DNA of 64,000 nt from assembly GCF_000499385.1 (NCBI RefSeq), contig NW_013654457.1, positions 62,001 through 126,000 on the forward strand. The letters run 5' to 3'. This document shows positions 24,830-37,191 of this stretch, piece by piece. How positions within the stretch are numbered: the first letter of the stretch is position 1; every line of letters starts with the position of its first letter. The notes beneath the pieces were generated by a model. It saw nothing but the letters and a program-made list of their open reading frames with translations, did not search any database and was not told the DNA's origin. The position numbers and the translations under genes are program-made. The DNA is from Eimeria necatrix (taxonomy: Eukaryota; Apicomplexa; Conoidasida; Eucoccidiorida; Eimeriidae).

Positions 24830-25717
24830 CTTGACTGCCTGCACCGCAAGTGGGAGCACGTCCTCGCCTGCCTTGTGCCGCAGTTTGGCTGCTGTCTCTG
24901 CACTGAGTAGAAAGGACCACAAAGCTCCCTTGCGCAAGGGTAAGGCGGCCCGGCTGCGCTGCAGTAGGAGCAGGTTCTGTTGCAACGGCTGCTGTTTCTG
25001 GTGCTCCAGCGCTGCTGCTGCTGTGCGGACTGCAAAGGCGCCATCAGGCATACGCGAAGCAGCCGGGACGACAAGGTCCGCTGCAGCAGCAAGGTCGTCA
25101 AGAGACCAAGCCAAGACACGACCTTTTTCTTTTCTCCGGATGCAGCTGCTGCTGCTGCTGTCGTCGCCATTAAGAGGAGCGGTTCCGCCGCGGTTCTCAA
25201 AGAGCACACGCACCTCGACTGCCCCGGCATCCAAAGCCTGCAGCATGGCCTGTTGCGGAAGCTGATTCTGCTTCCCTTGTTGCTGCTGCTCCTGATTCTG
25301 CAGTTGTTGCTCGCGCTGCTGTTCTAGCTGGTCTAGCGTGCGGAGCTCGTATGCCACTTGGACGTCGCTGTCACTACCCCACAGTAGGCACTGGAGAGCC
25401 TCCTGAACTAGAACAGCAACGGTAGCATGGCGGAAGGCATATACAATTTGAATGACGACTACCCATTCGTCATTTGCTGCTTCTGCTATTACTGCCGGAG
25501 AGCCCACTGTTGCAACTGACGGGGGAACCGAACTGCACGGCGGCACACAAAGCCGCGATGCAGCGAAACCTGCCGTGCTCATAAGTGCAGCAGTCAGGTC
25601 GGCAGTGGCCACAGCAGGCGGATCAGCCACAGGAGCACCAGCATAAGGCACCAAATTAACTGCGCCTGGGGGCCCGTAAGGACTGGAAGTGTTGCTTGGC
25701 ACGCGAGACGTGCCCAT
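24830..25717 (-). CDS. Q/A-rich exon of unknown protein
   Basis: This is a 296-codon open exon starting at ATG 25717 (MGTSRVPSNTSS) and ending in phase 0 at an AAG|GTGTAT donor at 24830. It contains NDEWVVVIQIVYAFRHATVA, a Gln-rich segment (DQLEQQREQQLQNQEQQQQG) encoded by CAG/CAA codons, a Ser run, and a helical tail ending AAKLRHKAGEDVLPLAVQAV. No domain is recognised. The open frame continues upstream of the ATG to 26134 without coding character. The gene could be the 5' end of the PDZ gene. The phase link across 24354-24829, a pyrimidine-rich intron-like stretch, was not found. Confidence 0.5.
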
Positions 25718-27652
25718 CGCCACTATTGGGAAGGGACTTGATAGGGTGGGAACTCTGCGTGAAAATGAATGAGACGCAACGAGAACAGAGGAGTGGGCTA
25801 TGAACGTACACGGAAACGCAACTGGCCGTGGCACTTCAGCTTGCATGGGCATACACCCACAACTCCTTGGCAACAACTGCAGCGACATGACACATCTGTC
25901 TTTCTTATTCACTAAGCACATGGCATATAAACAGAGGACGAAAAATTGGAATGGGCGCTTGAGGGCCACAATGCGCTGTAGCCCTAACTGGCCGTGCATC
26001 ATTGCGGGATGCTTATCAAGAGAATGGCCCCATTTTTGTTGATTACAGACATGTAATGGTATTTGTTCCCTTTTTGAGGTAAAAAGCAAAATCTGGAACT
26101 TCCATTCGGAGAGGTAATGACGAAGGGCCCTCACTCGCGAGTCGGCTGCGGCCGTTTTGGCCCTCCTCTTTACAGCATGAGAAGAGGCTCACACAGCAGA
26201 AACGCGACAAGGAATGCGGCCGAAACAACGCCTCTAGTCAGACGCCTAAATTACATGATTTCGCGTTATTCCCGAAAATACAAGTGCATGAGCATTCATT
26301 TGTGCTCTCCATGCATACTCTTCGTATCAATCTTCGAGTTGTGGTGTTGGACACTATACGGTGAACCTCCTGAACGGGCCATTAAATGCAGAAGTGGTAG
26401 GATCTAGAACAAATACATCGGATTTTGGTTGGACGGATGGATCGCACGCAGTGTATATTTGGGTTTCCCACTGGTTGAATGTAGAGACGTGGGTGAAGTA
26501 ACCTCACAAGAACGCAAGGGGTTTCTCCCTTACCCCAGATCATCAATTTTAGCAAAACAAGACTACAGAAACGACAACGTTCCGTACAGTATTTGAGCGA
26601 AATTCGTGCCGGATCGAGACGGGGGGTTGCTACCGTATATGCGATTCATGCTGAAGGGGTAACCTCAAATGGTCCTTATAAGGTGTTAACTTGGGTGCGT
26701 GGGCTAGGGCCTTGTACACTGGCATCTTCTTGCCATTAGCAAGCTGACCCTAGACAACGAAACAGGTACGTTTTAGACTCTTACGCCTGCAAGGGGCCTC
26801 CAGGCGCATCACTGCATACTCCCTGTGTCCCCATGGTGCCTTTATTATGAAGAAAGCGGCGGCCTGTTCATCCTGTATCCCAGCCACCTCTCTGAGTTTC
26901 CCCTAAGAACCAATGTGAGTTTCAGTAAGCTGTGGGACATGCTGCAGCAGTGCAGTAGCTAGGGTCGCAAGCAAGAGTCTACCCGCCTAAGCCTTTGAGT
27001 TCTGTGTTAAGTCCCGGCACATTACGTTTCCTTGGGTCAAATGTTTACTGTCGTGGCCGAGAGGAACACCGACCCTTCAGAATGACACAAGCACAGATGC
27101 ATGGCAACACAACGATATAAACATGGTGTGCATTTATCCATGCCCAGGCACAACCACTCCCATCTACATCTCCTATCCGTGTACATTCACGTATACATAC
27201 ATTGTCCTGCATATGCATTCAATTGAGTCATGTGGGATTACCAGGTTTGACACTTGCCGAACCACGTGCGACACGGCGGAAGTGCGAATTAAAATAGACC
27301 ATCTGCATGACTGTACAGAGATACAAATGCGACTTAATCCAGCGTGAGTAATCTTTTCAAATGAAATACTGGAGTCGTTTGTTGCACGAACGAGGCGACT
27401 GGCGAGCGCCAAAGAAGCGGCAGCCTACGATGAGCCAGGGTATCTAAGGGGCCTAGCGTCTTCAGCGCGCTTTGGCACAGGCAGGGAAGCAATCTTAGAG
27501 CGACTGCAGTCATACAGCTTGGCAGCTTTTGTGCTCAAACAAGGAATCCGGGGACAGCAGGAGCGATAGCCTCCCCACGAAGCAGAGTAGGTGTCCACTG
27601 CTCCAGCTGGTGCCAGAAGGTCCTGGAAGCGCCACTCAATGACCCAGTGTCC
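25718..27652. other. Intergenic region, no supported gene
   Basis: This is about 1.9 kb with only short ORFs on both strands and no recognisable motif. It lies between the Q/A-rich gene and the retrotransposon-derived region. Confidence 0.5.
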
Positions 27653-27705
27653 CTCTAAACAGTCGAGCAACCTCTGTTAAACAGAGGTTGCTCAACTGTT
27701 TAGAG
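27653..27705. repeat. 53-bp near-perfect palindrome
   Basis: Arms 27653-27678 and 27680-27705 (26 nt each) are reverse complements with one mismatch, separated by a single A at 27679. It would extrude as a long stem with almost no loop. It lies about 450 bp from the first retrotransposon remnant, so it could mark an element end. No target-site duplication was identified. 27706-28139 holds no gene I can support. Confidence 0.9.
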
Positions 27706-28139
27706 CCTCTTTCTGAGACTATTTCGATTCTGACGAGGTTCTCTTGCATTTCCAACTATGGAGCAGCAGCCTAAGTGTTCCTGTCCCACCGATTCAAGGT
27801 GGAGTCGGCATGGTACTGATCAGTAGGGTTGCTGGCGATGTCTCAAACGGGAAGCCAGCCAACGGCTGCTTCTTTGACTACCAAATTAGGCTGTTGAGGA
27901 CGGTTGGGCACAAGTTGAGGGGTATGAAAAATATCGTGAGGGGAGTAAATCGACGGCAATGCCACACACCACAGCACCGTAGCGATGTGCTCGGGGGTGA
28001 AAAAGGACCCACAGTAGCGCAAAACGAACTTTTATCATGCTCTGGGAGAGAGCAAGTGTGTGCTGTTTTGCCAGACCTTGTCACGAACAACGAACTGGCT
28101 TGCACGCCTTTTGGGGTCTGCTCAAGGGGCTTTTTGTCA

Positions 28140-28790
28140 CTTTGCATGTAGAATATGCCTCTACAAGCACTCACAAAGCTGCCTAAACAGTTTAGTCCGA
28201 GGAAGGCTGGGGGTGGGTGCCACAGCACCAGAAATATCTGACTCATCTGCCGTCAGAGGGTTCAGGTCAACTGTTGCCTCAAACAGATAACGCCACTCGT
28301 CCAACTGGGCATATTTCCGAAGCACCTGTTCCAATGTGCTATTTTCACGTTCAGCCTACTCGTCAGCCTGAGGGTGGCAAGCACAATGCATGGCTCTCTT
28401 GATGTTGAATTCCGTGCACAGCTGCAGCCATTGGCAAGCCGGAGTCGAGTGTTAGAAATGACGACTTCAGGGATGCCATCAAATGAGACAGCCGGCAAGT
28501 AACTCAACGCTGTCCCCTGCTGTCAACGCGTTCCTAGAAACAGAAAAGTGGACAATCTTGCTCAGACGGTTGTTAATCAGTCAAATGAAATCCTTCCTAG
28601 TGTTTGCATTAAGGGGCAAGGGAGTCATTTTTCCAGACAGCTGCGACCCCATAGGCGACAGGGGCTGAATGACCATCGGGCGAGCCCGGCCGGTTTCTCT
28701 ACCAAGGATTTGGAAACACGGCAATAAACACAAGATTATACATATGGAGTGGAGCGGGCACGCAAGCATGGCCTATAATAGTGCTTATTA
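28140..28790 (-). pseudogene. Ty3/gypsy-type integrase remnant
   Basis: Read on the minus strand in shifting frames, this region matches the integrase core of LTR retrotransposons in order: an N-terminal part ending near a degraded DFI motif, LSKIVHFSV, GIPEVVISNTR, then a CHPQAD motif followed by a TAG where the family has Q or G and AERENSTLEQVLRKY. At least two frameshifts and more than one stop break it, so it is not functional. Eimeria genomes are known to carry chromovirus-like gypsy elements. Confidence 0.7.
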
Positions 28791-28820
28791 AGAGCAGGGA
28801 AAGCTTTTCTCCTGTCTGCG

Positions 28821-30500
28821 ATGTTTCGCTGTGACGTGCTCACGGTGACTATAAAGCACATGAGTCAGGAATTCAGGGAACTGAGGCATGCAAATCCGCA
28901 ACATGCAGCTAGCAGAAGTTCGTTAGCAGTTGCGAAAACTGGCACCAGAGGAGTTCTTCAGCTCGTTGTGCTACTGCGAGGTACCGTTCGCGAAAAGCTC
29001 GGCACTTTGTGTAAGCTGAAGTCTAGGCTTGGGGAGGTAGAGAACTCTCGTTCTAGGCTTGGGGAGGTAGAGAACAATCGTTTTCAGTCAAAGGCGTTGG
29101 GGTCGGCGTTAAGAAGCGTTTCGGGTCAAATGATGTGAGGGACGTGCTTTGAGAAGGCGCATCTTGAACCCCAAGAGCAAGAGCAGTTAGTGGTGGATGA
29201 AGGCAATGGGCGAACGTGAAAACCTTGTGCGGATGCCTGCTAGCACTCGATATTCTGTCGGACTCCCTTTGGGGTCTCTCTCGCAAAGGTGCCAACATGG
29301 CGAGGACCGGGGAAGTGTTGGAAATCTTAGGAGGCTCACTGAGTGCACTTGCAGTAGGATCTTTGGGGCAGCGCAACGTTGCCTACGCCACCTAATTGCG
29401 TGCGCGTTGCAAGCACCTAAAAGTGTGGTGTTGGAGCTCGGCGAGGAAGTCAAGTCACCAAGGCTTCCATGAAGTCTGGGTGGCCAAGCAGGGCCAGTGA
29501 CTTCTCAGTCCTGGGATTATCCACGTGTGACTTCATGCCATTCCGTCCCAAGGATGCCCCTCTACCTTCCAAGCTGAAGTAAATTCTTAGCTCCAGCAGC
29601 TACTGAGACAGGGTGTCGATGCTTATCTTGCTGGCCCGGGACTCGCTACCCATGCTTGGCTTCTTAAACAACTGCTCGGCATCTTTCTCGAGCACCAGTT
29701 CAACCCTATGTTCCGCAAGAGCCATTTCGCAAAGCTAAAACCTATCTCTCGATTGCAGCAACAGCGTTGAGCATAAAGTGCACGCAACGGGCATATTTGC
29801 GAGTGGCCAGAAATTTTGAATAACCGAGAGCAAGTACGCCGATTTCTCGGCATTGCAACTGATTTACGCACGCCTATGGGTTCCTACTATGCTGACGCAT
29901 GTTGCTCTTTTGTCGATCTGACTAGCAACAGTACTACTTTCTAGTAGACAAAATTTTATACGCAAGCCCTACAGCGCCTTAAACCTGCGTTAATTATACC
30001 ACTATGCAGGCTCCCCGCACAAAGACGCCTTTCAACATATATACCGTGGCTCAGCATACACAAGAGGAACGTTTCTAGGAAAAAAACAACAGCAAATCTG
30101 TTCACTTAGTCACGTCATGACCCCCACTTAGCAGAAATATTTCATTCGCGACCGGGATCTCCTCGCCTTGTTCACAGACCCTGATAGGGGATCACATTTA
30201 CACTGCAATGGGAATGCAACAGCACACTTTAGCCGCCAGGCTGTTCCTCATTTACAGCAGCATATTATGTCTAAGCCCCTCTATGGCCGCAGTGCCGTGC
30301 TTCGAGGTCGAGCTTGCAAAACGCATTCAGCTCCCCGTAGGATCCTGTATATGGTTTGAAGGGGAGATTGGGGTAAATTAGTTGCAGCGGTAAGGGCATT
30401 TGCGGGTTAATAGTTGATCAACTTACTCATTTTCCGCTTTCCTGGACCATCTTCGTGCCTGCCAACCATGACGGTGAGAGCACATATGGAAAAAGTGGTC
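28821..30500 (+). mobile_element. Decayed gypsy-type element, opposite strand (RT/RNase H region)
   Basis: At 29620-30040 the plus strand shows the end of a reverse transcriptase and connection domain. It has a HFAKLKPIS segment, then in another frame EWPEILNNREQVRRFLGIAT and YADACCSFVDLT, then QALQRLKPALIIPLCRLP. These match the C-terminal RT motif and thumb of gypsy elements. At 30390-30460 GLIVDQLTHF resembles the start of an integrase core, but this is weaker. The ORF at 28821-29138 (coiled-coil, charged) could be gag but is unassigned. Stops and frameshifts are frequent. Orientation is opposite to the flanking integrase and protease remnants. Confidence 0.65.
29022..29081 (+). repeat. 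30-bp tandem duplication
   Basis: Two copies of a 30-bp unit (29022-29051, 29052-29081) encode SRLGEVENSR and SRLGEVENNR in the open frame. They lie inside the possible gag-like ORF. Confidence 0.9.
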
Positions 30501-30508
30501 GGATTTAT

Positions 30509-32907
30509 TTACCGACTCGTTGACTGCATAGGCATTTCTTGACTGTAAAAATCAAGCCGATCCGGTGACATGCGATGTATTGCTGTTTTGTTAGGTAGAT
30601 GGAGTGGTAACAAGAGGATCTGATGATAATGCGGGCGCTTCAATGGTAGCCCTACGGGAAGGCCGCCTGATACTTTTCCACACTGTTGAACTCCAAATAC
30701 CTGCAAAGATTCCTTCTGGGCCTCCTGCAACTGTAGCAGCTCGCCGAACAACGTATTGCTCTCAGTGGCAGCTGCCCATGGCGACTCGTCTTTGTCCCTG
30801 TCGCTCTCCCGGTATTCAATAAGGGTCTGGCTACAGTGCTCGACCCGCAGACATGGCAGAGTGCTCTGCCCCTCTTCATACAGGGGAGGAGCTGCTGGTG
30901 AACCTGCACTTGGTAAAGCCCGTATAACGTTCAAGACCGGTGACACTACATTCAAAGTCAAAGTGTTGCCCTTCGCCTGACGCAACAGCACACGCTGTCC
31001 TTGGCCCTGATATGTCACTTGTACCATTTGGGGGCATGGAGGAGGAACGTAGTGCACAGCACTACGCTCTTACGGACTGCAAGGGGTGTAAACGTTTCCA
31101 TTACTGTCAACCTGGACACCTGTTGCGCTAGCGCGTCGTAGGCCTGTATTTCAGGGCTTCGTCCAATCTCCCAGTCTACTCCTAGGATCCAGTCATACGC
31201 TATAGGATGCACTAGAAAACTCTCCGATAAATATGCATTTCTGCAGTCCCTAGTAAGTCCCGTCACTAAGCAGTCGCTACATAGTTATTTTTCATTGGCT
31301 GCAGTGAGGCGGCAGGCCTTGTGTAAATGACGCACCATCAGGCTGAGCCGCACAGGAATGATCAAGATGATTAATTTGCGCGGCGCGCCCGTGCAGACGA
31401 TCCCCTCAGATCAGTCCCCTAGTATCTGCGAAACGACCGCTGCTGTCATGCCCTCACGGCACATTGATTTCTGGGCGCGTCGGTTACCGTCTCCACCCTC
31501 ACTTGCTCCCATCATCCCTTTGAAGTGGCTTCCGTTGCTTCAACGTTCATAGCATCGTGCATTCCGCTGCTGCAGTCGGAAACTCGTGTCTATACAATCA
31601 CTATTTGTGGTGGCACCTTGCGCTTCTTCTGGGCGGGGTCTCGCTTTAACACTTCAGGGGTTCTTCTGTAGCCCTTTCCTGGTTGGCTTCCCTTCTCTCT
31701 TGCCAAAACAGCCTCTGCTTCCAGCTAAGGGAGACTTCTATGGCGTCAAGCGTTGTTCTCATAGCACCCAGCAGCCAATCTCCATGCCCCGTGTGCATAA
31801 GATGCGTGTCTTCGGCAACTTTTGGGCCTGACCGTTTGAACGCTGTTACTGTCCCATCCGCTTGTGGGGCCTGGGCGCACACCTCCTTCCCTGGTTGTAG
31901 CCTCACGACGGTTTCGGCGGTGTGCCACGATACCTACGTAATAATATGCACGTCCACATCGAACGCAGGTCTCTTCTGACCGGTGGACGCATTCGTCACG
32001 TGTGGGACATTCTTTAGTTCCATGCCTTTTCCCCTTGCTAGGACCACACTGGAACCGCCGGGTCGCGTGCCAGGAGTTGCTGTACTCTACCCCAGGTGGT
32101 TACGTAGTATCGCTGGCTCCTAGTTAATACACCCTCCAAAGTAAGGGCCGACTCAATTTGCCGTTTCCTCAAGTGCTTTAGCTACCCATGGGCCTTCCAA
32201 GGCTGCTAGTTCAGCCGCTGCCTCCTTCGATGCCATGAAGCCAGCAGTAGCATCCTCAGCCAGGGCCTGGTTTCGCTTGCGTAGCAGGGCGGCCAAGAAG
32301 TAATTCAATAGCTCTGCTGCTGGCAAGCTCACGTGTTGTGCTTGGGTGTGTTGGCCGAGTACACTCAATGGTTTTCTTGCCAATGATTCAGATTTTGCGA
32401 GTAAGCGCAGACCGATTCAATGTACATAAGCGCTGGAGCATATCACGCCGTGCCCTGTCTGTTATATCATTTCTGGTCCCCTTCAGGCAAGCCCAACATG
32501 CAGAAGTATCGCCTTCCAAATATTGCCCTAATTCGTCACCCTTGCAGCAATCGCCCACAACGAGGCTTATGAACCTTGTCTTCTTATGAACCTTGTCTCT
32601 ATGAAGTTTACGAAACCTCGTACATTGTATCTCTTCTATGGTACGACTGCGTGCAAGTCCGTGGGTGGCTGTGTTGTCATGCTCATCTGCCCCTCAAGGT
32701 CTGAAAGACGCGTCGCCTCTCGCTCCAACGGGGCAATCTCTCCTTGGTCGAGTCCACTTGCTTTGCAGGTTCGAATGTCTGTCTGTTGCAGCAGCATTTG
32801 TAGGAGAGCAGCCGCGTCGTGGCAGCCTGAAACCATTGGTGCAGAAGCTGCCGTTTGCCCTGCTCGACAAGATTAGCGCATAGCATATATCGCGGGACAG
32901 CCTCCAA
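30509..32907 (-). mobile_element. Decayed gypsy-type element, gag-protease part
   Basis: Minus-strand ORF 31015-31266 has FLVHPIAYDWILGVDWEIG, matching the second conserved block of the aspartic protease of gypsy elements, where an ILGxDW motif follows the catalytic domain. The active-site DTG was not located. ORF 30509-31057 would be the protease-RT linker. Upstream ORFs near 31646-31906, 32153-32383 and 32636-32907 are helical and gag-like in composition only. No RT follows on this strand. The plus-strand element sits where RT would be expected. Confidence 0.5.
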
Positions 32908-33695
32908 TTGTAGTGTGCTAGGCGCAGAGCCCTACTTGGGACTCCTAGCTGCCCTCAAAAGCTGCACATATTGCTATTGTCCGCAAAGCCGCCAAATAAA
33001 CATGTAAGAAAGTAATTCAGTTAGTGTTACTGTACGATTAACCCAGGAACATGCCCTGCGTGCTCTTCAGCGTCCCTCTACCATGTCACTGGACAGAGTG
33101 GCAGTGGTGGCGCCACCGAGCAGCCACTGCAAAACAACCCCAAACGTCTAAAGATCTAGAAAACTGGCGGCCACCGAGCCAGAACAAATGCACGCAAGCA
33201 AGGCACTGTTATGAAAACAAATACCTATTATTTCTGCCGCTAGCGCTACCGCTCGTGCTCCCGCTCACTCTACACCCAGGTCTGCAGATCTACCACAAAA
33301 GCCGAAACGCACTTTCCTGTGACGCGACGTTTTGGCTGCCAAGTCAGGCAAAAGCCTGCTGTAGATGCACAGCAAAGACAGCTTTTGCTGTCTTTACTGC
33401 CTCACTAAGTGCTGTACAGTTGCTGAAGCAGCTGCAGCTGCTAAAGAAGAGGATGCTACAAAGCGACGCCAAAACCTAATCAATCAGCTACATCTGTCGG
33501 AAAGCATCTGCATTCCATGGTGGCCGCCGGAAAGGTAATCTCCGTTGAATCTGCGTTGCAGCTGCACTTGCTACTACTGCAACAGCACCTTTGCAAATAT
33601 GCAGACACAACAAGGCGATAACGATTATAACAAACCAAGAGAAAGACATAGGGGAGGCTGCTGAACGCAGCCGCTGTCGTTGCAGCACTGGCAGG
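32908..33695. other. Spacer, no supported gene
   Basis: A 142-codon plus-strand ORF (33051-33479) starts at ATG but has no recognisable feature. The stretch borders the 3' end of the Ser/Arg-rich gene and is rich in GCA/TGC triplets. Confidence 0.4.
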
Positions 33696-36600
33696 TTACA
33701 AACTAGCAAATTGCTGCTGTAGCTCCCTCTGCAGTGCGAGCACCGCTTTCAGCAGCTTGACCTCCTGCTGCAGCACAAGAAACAGCAACAAGATGAAGAC
33801 CAAAAGCTACTGCAGCAGAAGCACATAGCACACCTAGTAACAGCAACAAGGTCAGATCCTCACCAGCTGTGGCTTGACTTTCCGATAGCAGCCGTCGCAG
33901 CACCTCAAGTTCCGCCAAGACGGCCGCAGTGTGCTGCAGCAGACAAGAGCGTACAAGACCCGATTACAGCACCTGCAGCAATGGCGCTAGCAAGCGAAAG
34001 TAGATGCAGCAGCACACACGTCTGGCGCGAAAAAGACGAGCTACAGCAGTGTAGGCTGTGTAGGCTGACGTCGATGCGGAGAAGCAAGTATTCCGTCTGC
34101 CTCTGGTGCAGCTCTAGGACAGAGAGACGCCACTGCTTCCCAAGGTTGCGCCGACTGCAGGAAGCACCACAGCCAGCAGTGGCAACATGCTTCAACCGCA
34201 ATAGCAGCACCTGGCAATCAGTACACAATCTCCACCTTCCCTCCTTTCCCCTGCTCGACGCCCAATGTCCCAACGCAGCAGCAACAGCAATCCAAACCAA
34301 CCTCCTGATAAGTGACAAGAACCTTTTGTGGTTCTCATAGGAGCATCCGAGGGGTGGCGCCAGACGCGAAGGCAGGGGCCGCGGGATGCAGCGAGACAAA
34401 TCCACTGCGTACTCTTCATCGGATTCCGCTTGCTGCCGCTGCTGATCGGTTTGGCCGCTGCTGCTGGTGTTGCACACTGTTGGCGCTGCTGGTGTCGCTG
34501 CAAACATACCACCAGCAGTCGAATCCAGAGGCAAGGACCCATTGACCTTCCCGCCGGGGCATTTGTCCCATCTGCTTCCTGACGTTTTTGAAAGGCCTCT
34601 TGCTGCTGGTCCTTCTGCTGGAGATGCCGCCGCTACTTGTACTACAGCTGGTCTGTGCGCAGCCTTTACTTCTGTGCCAGCCCCAGCTGATGCTACAGAC
34701 ACTTCAGGCTTCTCAACGCTGGGCGTCCCGCTGCCGCCGGAGATGGGAGGCTCGGCCTGATTATCGCTGCCGCCGCTACTTTGATTGTTGGTACTAGGGA
34801 AATGGTCGTGCTGTGTGCCGTTGATCAGAGGAGTAGCAGCGGCCGACGTGGTTGCAGTAGCCGGCTGCAGCTGCTGTGTCTGCTGGTGCGTCTGCTGTTG
34901 CACCTCCGCATCCCGACAGGCATGCGTAGCACCCGCAGGCGTTGTTGTTTCTGGGGATGCTGGACTGTTTGTTTTACTACTGAGCGCTGCTTTAAATTCA
35001 TAAAAACACTGTTGCCTCCAACGCAATTTCTCCTCCCTGTTCACTCCGCTGTTGGTGGTGCTGCTGCTACAGCGAGTGCTGCTACCGCCAGCCCCAACAG
35101 CGCCGTCTCTGGCACTTTCTGAGCATGCCCTCTTCGTCACTGCTGCTGCTGCTGCTGCTGCTGCAGTCCGGAACTGTTCGGTAGGCTCGCATTCCGTGCT
35201 ACCACTACTGTGCGTCATGTCATTGTTGGAACCGCAGCTGATACTGCTGCCGCTTCTTTCCTCTACTTCGCCGGCTATGCGAGGTCGCTTCCTGCTGCTG
35301 TTTCCAGGCTCTTCCGGGTTGACAGACGCGTCAGCGAGATGTGGTTCCTCAGCTATGCGCTTCCTGTCAATCGGGGCGGTGCTCCCCCTGCTGCTGCTGC
35401 CGCTGCTGCTGTCTATTGCTGACTTAGCCTCACCAGCCGACTCACGAACACTGCCGCTACTGCCTTCAGGTCTCCGCAAGCTTCTGCTAGTAGCGTCTGT
35501 ATTGCTTTCTGGCTTGCTGGGCTGCCGTGTCAAGCTACTGCTTGCGCTGCTGCTGCTACTGCTATTGCTGCTGCCAGCACAACTACTTTTGCTCCAGCTA
35601 CGTCTGCTGCCACTGCCGTCAGCATCAGCAGCTACCACTGGAGCTGCCTCTTGTGTCTTCTGTGGCTTGCCGTCAACTCTCATCGTCGGCGCAACGCCGG
35701 CTGTAGCCTCGCGTGGCTCTTTCCCGCCGGCGTCCCCGTGGAATTTGCTCCTGCTTGGAGTATACCTGACGCCACTTGCCTTGTTGTCTTTATATTTCGC
35801 GTCGCCATCGCGCAACCTGCTACTCCTGTTGCTTAGTTCTGCTCCAACCGCAGCATTTGTTGCTACCATTGGTCGGTCCCGCATCCTGTGCTTCTGCTGC
35901 GCATGCCGTCGCCTGTCCAGTGATAAGTCGCGCCGCCACTGCTGCTGCGGTCGATTCCCGCTGCTGCTGATGCTACTAGGGGAAACCGAGCGACAAGAGC
36001 TGACACTCCTGCTGCACCTGTTGCCACGCCGTTGCATCAGCATCATGTGATGCTGCTGCTGCCACGCTTGTTGGCACTGCCGTTGCAGCATCTGCTGCTG
36101 CTGCGCATGCCACCTGCCGCTGCTGTGGGGACCTGAAGGATGCATGAGTAGCAGCATCCCCCGCTGCTGCTGGTGCCAGCGCCGTCGTGATCGGGATTCA
36201 CATGAAGACGCAGCAGAGACATCACTTGCTCTCGATAAAGATCTTCTGAATGGCCCCTCGGGTGGCCTGCTGCGGCTGCTGGCGGCTGCGGCTGCTCCAC
36301 CAGCACGATCTTGCCACGAGCGTCGTCTGCGCTGTTCCTGCTGCTCGTAAGAGCAGCCTGCATCATCTCGCGGCGAATCCGATGCTTCATTCACACTTAT
36401 TGTGCTAACGCTTCGGCTCCGGCTCCTGTGGCAACAGCAGCGGCAGCAGCAAATGTGAGGCGAAAGCAGCAAGGACAGAAACAAACTGTGTCAGAGCGGC
36501 GGCAGCGGTGGCACGAGCAGCACGCCTTGCAGCAAATACTTCCCAGTACCATCGAAGAACACGAACATACGTTTGAAAGACTTCCACGCACCTGTCCCTC

Positions 36601-37112
36601 TCAATGAACGATCCGTGTCGCAAAGACAGGACTGAAGAAGCACCTCTACTGGCCACATAGCTGCCGTTGCTGCGGCTGCGACTGCTGCTGCTGCTTCTGC
36701 GGCGGCCGAGCCAAGCAGAAGGGTGCCTACTCCGTACGTCCGCGTGGTACTGCTGTTCTTGATGCACATGCAACTGCTCTAGCGGACTCTGTGGCATTCT
36801 CCGCTGCAACAAACGCAGTGGATGTCCTCTGTGTCCCGAAGGAACACCCGCTCTCTCCCCGCTCCTTCCGCAATACGCCATTCGCATAAGGGGATGTCCA
36901 GGGCTGTCACTGCAGCGACGCATCGGGTAAATGGGAGCCCCAAGAGGAGGGCCACCGGGGTAGCCCCCATAATGATCGTATGGGCCATCTAGAGGAGTCC
37001 TAGGGCTCCCCCTATCACTAGGCGCAGGGGGAAGGCGCTCTGATATCCCACCACCATCGCGGGGGCCGGCAGACTGCAACCATAGCAGTGGCACCAGGTT
37101 ACACCCACACAT
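33696..37112 (-). CDS. Ser/Arg-rich protein with low-complexity tracts and C-terminal coiled coil
   Basis: Exon 1 (36592-37112) begins at ATG 37112. It contains a Gly/Pro/Tyr-rich stretch (DHYGGYPGGPPLGAP) and RS-rich sequence ending FIERDR. It joins in phase to exon 2 (start 36425, SRSRSVSTISVNEASDSP), which runs to about 34309. Exon 2 is very rich in Ser, Arg and Gln with poly-Ala and poly-Ser runs, a basic KRPRI patch and a SRWDK motif. Further 3' exons include AELEVLRRLLSESQATA (about 33873-33935, donor GTGAGG) and a terminal QQEVKLLKAVLALQREL coiled coil, stopping at 33696-33698. The SR bias suggests a nuclear RNA-processing or speckle protein. No RRM or other domain is recognised. Exons between 33935 and 34309 are not resolved. 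The ATG choice is provisional. Confidence 0.6.
35139..35165. repeat. (CTG)n run in coding exon
   Basis: Nine consecutive CTG triplets are read on the minus strand as poly-Ala within the Ser/Arg-rich protein. It is one of many similar runs between 23 and 57 kb. Confidence 0.9.
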
Positions 37113-37191
37113 GAAGGCAGCAGCACTGGGACTCCGTTATGAGCTACTACGGCTGTCGCAGCAGCCACAGTTGATGGCAACTGCAGCAGCA

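Noticed and set aside
25718..26134. Upstream open extension of the Q/A-rich exon
   Set aside because: No motif and mixed hydrophobic composition typical of intergenic sequence. ATG 25717 begins the part with coding character.
33051..33479. 142-codon plus-strand ORF
   Set aside because: It starts at ATG but shows no domain or homologous motif, and lies between transposon remnants and the 3' end of another gene. Not enough support for a gene call.
35052..36050. 332-codon plus-strand ORF
   Set aside because: It is antisense to the large SR-rich exon and consists mostly of CTG-encoded Leu/Ala. Treated as a shadow.
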